Assembly (NCBI RefSeq): GCF_905220415.1
Contig: NC_059538.1
Coordinates: 6,944,001 to 7,008,000 of the forward strand
DNA: 64,000 nt
Direction: 5' to 3'
Source: Colias croceus
Lineage: Eukaryota; Arthropoda; Insecta; Lepidoptera; Pieridae
The notes under the pieces were generated by a model, which worked only from the letters and a program-made list of their open reading frames with translations, searched no databases and was not told where the DNA came from. Both the position numbers and the translations under genes were made by a program. Shown here in pieces: positions 60,376 to 64,000 of this stretch. Numbering within the stretch: position 1 is the first letter of the stretch; every line of letters begins with the position of its first letter.

Positions 60376-62276
60376 CATGTCAATCATGTTCCAATGAAAT
60401 AATACTTATTGATTAATATTAAAACTACATATTTATAAAGTAACTGTGACATATTTTTTAATTACCTCCAATAAGAGACTTGTAGTTTTTGTCCAGGTAT
60501 GTATTTATCCACTTGTAAATGGCGGGCTAAGCGATCTCTACATAGCCTCAAAGTTTGGGTATACAAAAGTTCCAAAGATAGTGATCGGCAGAAGAATCGT
60601 AATGCTGTGAGGGCTCCATTTAAACCAGCGGCGGCTAGACGTGCTTGAGCTACACCTCGCAACCAGTTCAGCTGAGAACTGTGTACTAAAGGTTTCCCTT
60701 CTGAAATAAATGAAAAATTTTCAGCAGGAAAATCAATAAATATCCAATAAGTTGATGTATATTGTTTGGTTATACCTACCACCAGTTTCATTATCTTGTA
60801 TTAGAATAGCAATATCTAATAAACGCCAAGGCACATTTGGTCCGTCACCCATCACTGTTAAAGAGACACTAAACTCTTGACCCACTGTAAAAGTGGCTCT
60901 TCCATTTTCAACCTTAAATATACATGTACAGAAAAATATTAATCAGTAATTGTCTTGTGTTTAAAAAGCATGTTATTTTTATACAAAAATAATTCATACC
61001 GTTATAATACATATTACAATAATTAATACAACCTAGGTCTAGGGTTTAATAATGAAGAATAACGTAAAGAAACAACTCTGAAGTAGATTATTGGTGATTT
61101 GTATTGCCCTATATTCTTGAGGACACAAGATTAGGTTCCTTTAAAAAAACATGACAGTAATAAGACTAGTATGGCAATGTATGACATATTTTTTTATCGC
61201 TAAAACATCAAGAAAATAGGGATTAGTAATTGTTACCTTTAAATTTCTAACATCACACGGTAAGGAGGCTGTTGTTAATCTTTGACGAACAATATGAGCA
61301 AGAGCTCGCAATGTTGACCTTCTTTCAGTAGGAGTGAGAGAAGGAGGAGGAACCAGACGTTCCCGTATCACAGCTGGAAGTCTACTGTATGTGCCTAATG
61401 TTAACACTTCCACTGCTGCAGCCATGTGGAATGTTGGTAACCTGTTAAATATTGTTGCTTATAGAGAAATCGAAACTGGGAGTTTCCTCTGGTCAAAAAC
61501 AAGTCCATTTATGGACATATGGGGTTTATTCATTCCCCTTATTGTATAATTCAACATTCAATTTTATAATTCAAGGATTCAGTTTTAGGTAAAATAAATA
61601 AAATTAAATGCCATGCAAACATATGAATACATGGTCTCAAAATAAATTTATAATAACAAATTAGCTAATACAAGGATGAAACTTTTTCTATGGTTATTAT
61701 AGATTATTAACATGCACACCTGGCATGGACTAGAGTTTCTCGAGCTACTCTTGCTAGAACATCTGCTGTTTCCACAAAAAGAAGAGCTTGTTTGTCCAAA
61801 AATGCCATAATATGGGCTGATCTATCTACTTTAGTAGCACTGCTTGCCCACTTGACGAGCGCTAACAGGCGTACAAATAGTTGCCGTGTGCGAGCACTAA
61901 ATTTGTAAATTTCAATCTTACGCTCCATATCTGTTTTACGGGGTAACCTGAAAGATGCAAACAAATATTTAATCAGTTAATAAAATATAGACATTAAGAT
62001 TATGATTTCAAACACTGAAACATTGGCTCTGTTAATCAAGCAATTTATATGTTATGGCTGAACGAAACAATAGTGTAAATATTACTTATACATATATAAA
62101 TTATGATAATAACAAAATGAACAGAAGAAAAACACTTACAACTCGGCTAAAACTGTTAATTCATCATAAGTTCTTTGGACTATGAAATCTATTAAGAGTC
62201 CCAGTGAGATAGAGCCTCCCCGGGCACCGCCACCTTCGGTACCCTGGGTACATCCTTCTATAGAAACAGGAACCAT
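44416..62276 (-). CDS. MED14: Mediator complex subunit 14 (MED14 / RGR1)
   Basis: MED14 is the scaffold joining head, middle and tail of Mediator, the coactivator linking transcription factors to RNA polymerase II. Twenty-four exons on the minus strand fit in frame: 62140-62276, 61720-61947, 61237-61441, 60780-60912, 60466-60700, 59709-59922, 57372-57589, 56975-57134, 56472-56612, 56101-56218, 55753-55895, 55154-55394, 54790-54927, 54239-54443, 49573-49732, 49273-49413, 48901-48994, 48678-48772, 48161-48392, 46406-46626, 45947-46108, 45362-45619, 44806-44939 and 44416-44536. Total 4134 nt, 1377 residues, close to family length. The N-terminus (GSISLGLLIDFIVQRTYDEL) is the conserved MED14 head; a Pro/Ser-rich insert (exons 48161-48994) precedes the C-terminal domain. 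Exon 54239-54443 is followed by 16 partial copies of itself (see the array). Introns also hold piggyBac, LINE and Helitron relics. Confidence 0.95.
45180..45318 (-). mobile_element. Lep1/Helitron-like repeat fragment
   Basis: GACTCCTAAACCACTTATCC and CACACCATGTGCAGTTCGAT lead to GGGCGAAGCCGCGGGCGGTA and AGCTAGT. Same class of GC-rich end as 42815 but a different internal sequence. In a MED14 intron. Confidence 0.6.
47055..47314 (-). mobile_element. LINE fragment, 3' part of ORF2
   Basis: The minus strand reads ADQMLLYKIVTNSYICPNLL, then INIAVPRRYSRKTNVFFVKR and VCWEHNRLFNSTKVDINFLS, a pattern typical of the end of CR1/Jockey-like ORF2. It belongs with the RT fragment at 47604-48048; the two are separated by a MITE. 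Confidence 0.7.
47315..47597. mobile_element. CAAACA-rich MITE inserted in the LINE
   Basis: The left end (CACACGCTGGCTGTTTGTCA, GCAAACAGCAAACG) is mirrored at the right (complement CCATCCACACGCTTGACAAA, GCAAACAGCAAACACGGACG). The interior is rich in CAAACA/CACAAACA words. Confidence 0.65.
47604..48048 (-). pseudogene. Reverse transcriptase fragment of a non-LTR retrotransposon
   Basis: The minus strand encodes LFLIFINDLSYEINHSKFIL, then FADDLKIFKNIYNTEDAKFL (the RT box with FADD) and LPLNINKCKFIKFYKK, followed by RDLGVTFDKELGFIHHINNI. This is unmistakably the C-terminal half of an RT of the Jockey/CR1 type. It lacks the N-terminal half and endonuclease and lies inside a MED14 intron. Confidence 0.8.
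50217..50450 (+). mobile_element. Lep1/Helitron-like repeat, close copy of 37920-38141
   Basis: ACTAGCTTTCCGCCTGCGGC to TATTAGCGTAGAT. Over about 220 bp only a handful of differences from the copy at 37920 are visible. In the MED14 intron preceding exon 49573-49732. Confidence 0.8.
50451..51278. other. MED14 intron between the 185-bp array and the next exon
   Basis: AT-rich intronic sequence. The lowest array copy abuts GTGGGTGTGCTGCTCC (minus strand), which may be the original donor context before the array expanded. Confidence 0.45.
51279..54399 (-). repeat. Seventeen-copy 185-bp tandem array of a MED14 partial exon plus 24-nt mini-intron-like spacer
   Basis: Copies start at 51279 + 185k (k = 0 to 16). 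Each has 161 nt identical to the end of MED14 exon 54239-54443 (encoding YRSLVLGFGPAQRATAVLQW through LHLNW), followed on the minus strand by GTGAGTGTGACATACCACAT plus ACAG. The spacer starts with a strong donor and ends in an acceptor-like CATACAG, but 24 nt is far below the usual spliceosomal intron size. The copies look identical by eye. Only the highest-coordinate copy is continuous with genuine upstream exon sequence (to 54443). In the coding frame the spacer gives an immediate TGA after the final W, so only the first donor keeps MED14 open. The remaining 16 copies are therefore best treated as intronic repeat. Confidence 0.9.
57715..59483. mobile_element. Internally deleted piggyBac-type transposon
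   Basis: Ends CCCTCTGT...ACAGAGGG, flanked by CTAA on both sides (57711-57714, 59484-59487), a variant of the TTAA duplication of the family. It contains a broken transposase in plus orientation and sits in the MED14 intron between exons 57372-57589 and 59709-59922. Confidence 0.8.
58170..59290 (+). pseudogene. piggyBac transposase, disrupted
   Basis: Starts MSHKRSLCDEDIASALLDGA with an acidic N-terminus, breaks near 58340, then resumes at 58467 (DTPIQFFLHLFPQELLKK). An internal deletion joins SLVPLPRVTNHWSS to HARHVYIKRPNVVGEYNRHM, followed by GGVDLLDSLMGIYKIRLRSK and RWPMRLFYHYLDLTMVNSW, the late DDE_Tnp_1_7 region. A C-terminal Cys-rich zinc-binding piece (KLPKCNGFTHNVCEKCGVAL) lies near 59190-59250. 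Loss of the middle removes part of the catalytic core, so this copy cannot be active. Confidence 0.85.
59504..59655 (+). mobile_element. Lep1/Helitron-like repeat fragment
   Basis: ACTAGCTGTACCGCGCGGTT, then TACTCGTGGATAATGTAGCT and TCGAATGGTGAAAGAATTTT, the latter shared with 37920 and 50217. It lies immediately beside the piggyBac element. Confidence 0.65.
59971..60041 (+). mobile_element. GTGTGTGCC-AGCACAC element, copy 3 (truncated)
   Basis: GCGTGTGTGCCGAGCACACT, GTGAAATTTCTTTGGCAAGA and ACCAAAATCGTCG match the first 70 bp of 30877-31032. The right half is missing. Confidence 0.7.
60097..60369 (+). mobile_element. Retroposed sequence with poly(A) tail and 15-bp target duplication
   Basis: AAATCACATGTCAAT occurs immediately before (60082-60096) and after (60370-60384) a 273-bp insert that ends in a run of about 35 A. 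These are the hallmarks of LINE-mediated reverse transcription of an RNA. The source (body about 60100-60335) was not recognised: no tRNA-like or 7SL-like head, no long frame. In a MED14 intron. Confidence 0.75.
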
Positions 62277-63271
62277 GGTTGATGGTATTGTAATTAAAAT
62301 TCTCACAGAAATAAATAAGCCGCCCTAATGTAGCTTAACTTTCATTTTAGACGCTACTTGCATAGAGTATTGGTCATTTTAAATTTAATAATTTTAATGT
62401 GTATCGCATTTTAGGGTTATTTTAAATTATAAAAATATGATTTAATATTTATCACAAAAGTCAGGTTTCAAACAATTGACGAAAATAAATCACAATAACT
62501 TGACTAAATCCACCGTGATTTTAATATTAAAAAATTCCAAATACTGCCAAATACCAATACAATCACAGAACAATAATGTTCAATGTTGCTATGTGGTAAA
62601 ATTGAAAGCCGCTGGCTGTCATTAAACACAGAGTAAATAATATACTAGGTATATTGTACGTCGTACGCACCAAGTAGGCAAGTAACTAATACTTAATCTG
62701 TGGTACGCACCAAGTACGTTCAATACTACCTAGTCATAAAATGTTTAGTGATTCTTATTTTTAGCTCTTTTTATACGAAGGGTAATATTGTGAAATAAGG
62801 TTTGCGGTAGTCTCTGTTTTATACATAGGTTTTAAAGGCTACATGGGGGTTTCTCGAGCTAAAAATAAATTTTAAGTAAGTTTTATACAATCTACGCTGA
62901 GGCATAGTCAAAATTTGACTTTGACATCACCTGACAATGACAGAAAATTGTTGTCTTTCTGATGTCATTTGTATTAGTTGTGTAAATTGAATTTTTAAAT
63001 TAAATATTTTGAGTACAAATGAACTTAGTCATACTTACAATCACTATGAAACATATATAATAACAGACCCGTTCGCATTATATCCTCAAACTAAACACTC
63101 AAATCGATTAAATTAACTATACTTTACACAATATTTCACCACCGCGAAGCCAATTACTGTATACAGTAAATGAACATTGCTTCAATATTAGGAAAATTCT
63201 GTTATAGTGGTGTATGTTTGAAAAGTGTGTGCAAATCGCGTGTTAATCCTTTTAGAATCCAAGTGCTTAGA
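62277..63271. promoter_or_regulatory. Intergenic region between divergent MED14 and GCLC
   Basis: Just under 1 kb separates the two start codons, so the promoters must lie here. A direct repeat of GTACGCACCAAGTA (about 62667 and 62703) is the only structured feature seen. No TATA box or antioxidant response element is clear enough to call. Confidence 0.4.
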
Positions 63272-64000
63272 ATGGGATTACTTACCGAAGGAAGCCCTTT
63301 GACTTGGGAAGAAACAAAAGCTTTAGCAGAACATGTGCGCCAGCACGGAATTGAACAATTCATTAATTTATATAAGAAACTCAGAGATCGTACTGGAGAT
63401 GTACTTAAATGGGGGGATGAGGTAAGACTTTAATTTTTTATTTAATTTAAAACTTCCGTGTTCTTGTACGTAAACTAGGTAACTATGGTGCTGTGTGGTG
63501 GACATAATGTTGCGGCCCTTGGGTCGGTAACCATCCGTCCATTTTTGTAAACATGTCGGAAATATAAGTTATTATAAAATTATAAAACATTGTTTTTCAG
63601 GTAGAATATATTATAGTAAAATTTGATGATGAAAATCAACGTGCAACAGTTAGCCTGAGAGCTGATGAGATTCTACCTGAATTACAAAAGAAAGAACTAG
63701 AAGATCCTCAAAGTAAATATTATTCATTTAAAATATGTTTAAACTAACAATAGATAGGGAGGCGAAGAGGGGAATTTTCTGCAATACTCAAGCGTGGCAG
63801 TTTAAGATATGAGAGATACCTTAGACCTAATAGAACAACCTTTTTCACTATTTAGCTCTATATGTAGTGACGCGCGCCTAGGATAGACGATCAGATTAGT
63901 AAAAAAAAATCGATAGTCTGAAATACTCGAGCGCGTCAGATAAAGATATTGGGGGTTGATTTTAGTGTTTTAAGACTAAATTTAACTAATCTGACCATAA
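63272..64000 (+). CDS. Gclc: Glutamate-cysteine ligase catalytic subunit, N-terminus (continues past right edge)
   Basis: This is the rate-limiting enzyme of glutathione synthesis, joining glutamate and cysteine with ATP in the cytosol. Exon 1 at 63272-63421 (MGLLTEGSPLTWEETKALAE, HVRQHGIEQFINLYKKLRDR) and exon 2 at 63601-63712 (VEYIIVKFDDENQRATVSLR, ILPELQKKELEDPQ) give 87 codons of an enzyme of about 640 residues. MGLL.EG.PL.W.ET is the diagnostic beginning of eukaryotic GCLC. An in-frame upstream ATG at 63170 would add 34 residues, but the conserved start is at 63272. The catalytic core is outside the window. The following intron contains a copy of the 31667 element. Confidence 0.93.
63752..64000. 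mobile_element. Second copy of the CTCGAGCGCGTCAGA element (cut by window edge)
   Basis: Starts AGATAGGGAGGCGAAGAGG and matches the complement of the right end of 31667-32897 for its whole visible length, including the motif near 63920. It lies in the first-part introns of GCLC. Confidence 0.85.

Noticed and set aside
63170..63271. Upstream in-frame ATG of GCLC as the start (possible mitochondrial presequence)
   Set aside because: Family proteins start at MGLL.EG, at 63272. The upstream 34 codons have no stop and could be a leader, but nothing else supports it.

Overview
This window is from an insect nuclear genome, almost certainly a moth or butterfly. It is AT-rich, with split genes bearing consensus GT-AG introns and GC-rich exons. 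It carries several copies of the Lepidoptera-typical Lep1/Helitron-like repeat, fragments of LINEs and many small non-autonomous DNA transposons (MITEs). No rRNA, tRNA or CRISPR array was seen. Gene names come from recognising protein sequence; no database search was run.

Layout, left to right. (1) 1-3981, minus: 5' half of UDP-glucose:glycoprotein glucosyltransferase (UGGT, ER folding sensor), nine exons, running off the left edge. (2) 5363-6824, plus, divergent from UGGT: Tango11/Mff-like mitochondrial fission factor. (3) 7454-8861, minus, convergent with Tango11: DUF89 4'-phosphopantetheine phosphatase (PANK4-like). (4) 9168-12644: a nest of transposons, with a Harbinger remnant inside a larger inverted-repeat element. 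(5) 13453-34974, plus: pebble/ECT2, the cytokinesis RhoGEF (BRCTs, DH, PH), whose long introns hold at least six repeat elements. (6) 37507-41773, minus: a divergent SLC6-family transporter. (7) 44416-62276, minus: the complete Mediator subunit MED14 in 24 exons; the exon lengths sum to 4134 nt, in frame throughout. (8) 63272-64000, plus, divergent from MED14: first two coding exons of glutamate-cysteine ligase catalytic subunit.

The genes are unrelated housekeeping genes and do not form one pathway; divergent pairs (UGGT/Tango11, MED14/GCLC) probably share promoter regions. The most unusual structure is at 51279-54399: 17 tandem 185-bp units inside MED14. Each repeats the last 161 nt of one coding exon followed by a 24-nt piece that looks like a miniature GT-AG intron. 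The second is a 1413-nt phase-0 exon-like block in pebble that would interrupt BRCT2 if included. Several structured repeat elements (13780-15231, 31667-32897, 28551-28915) also look poorly explained by ordinary annotation.

Exon boundaries were placed by hand from splice consensus and reading-frame continuity, so individual ends can be wrong by a few bases.
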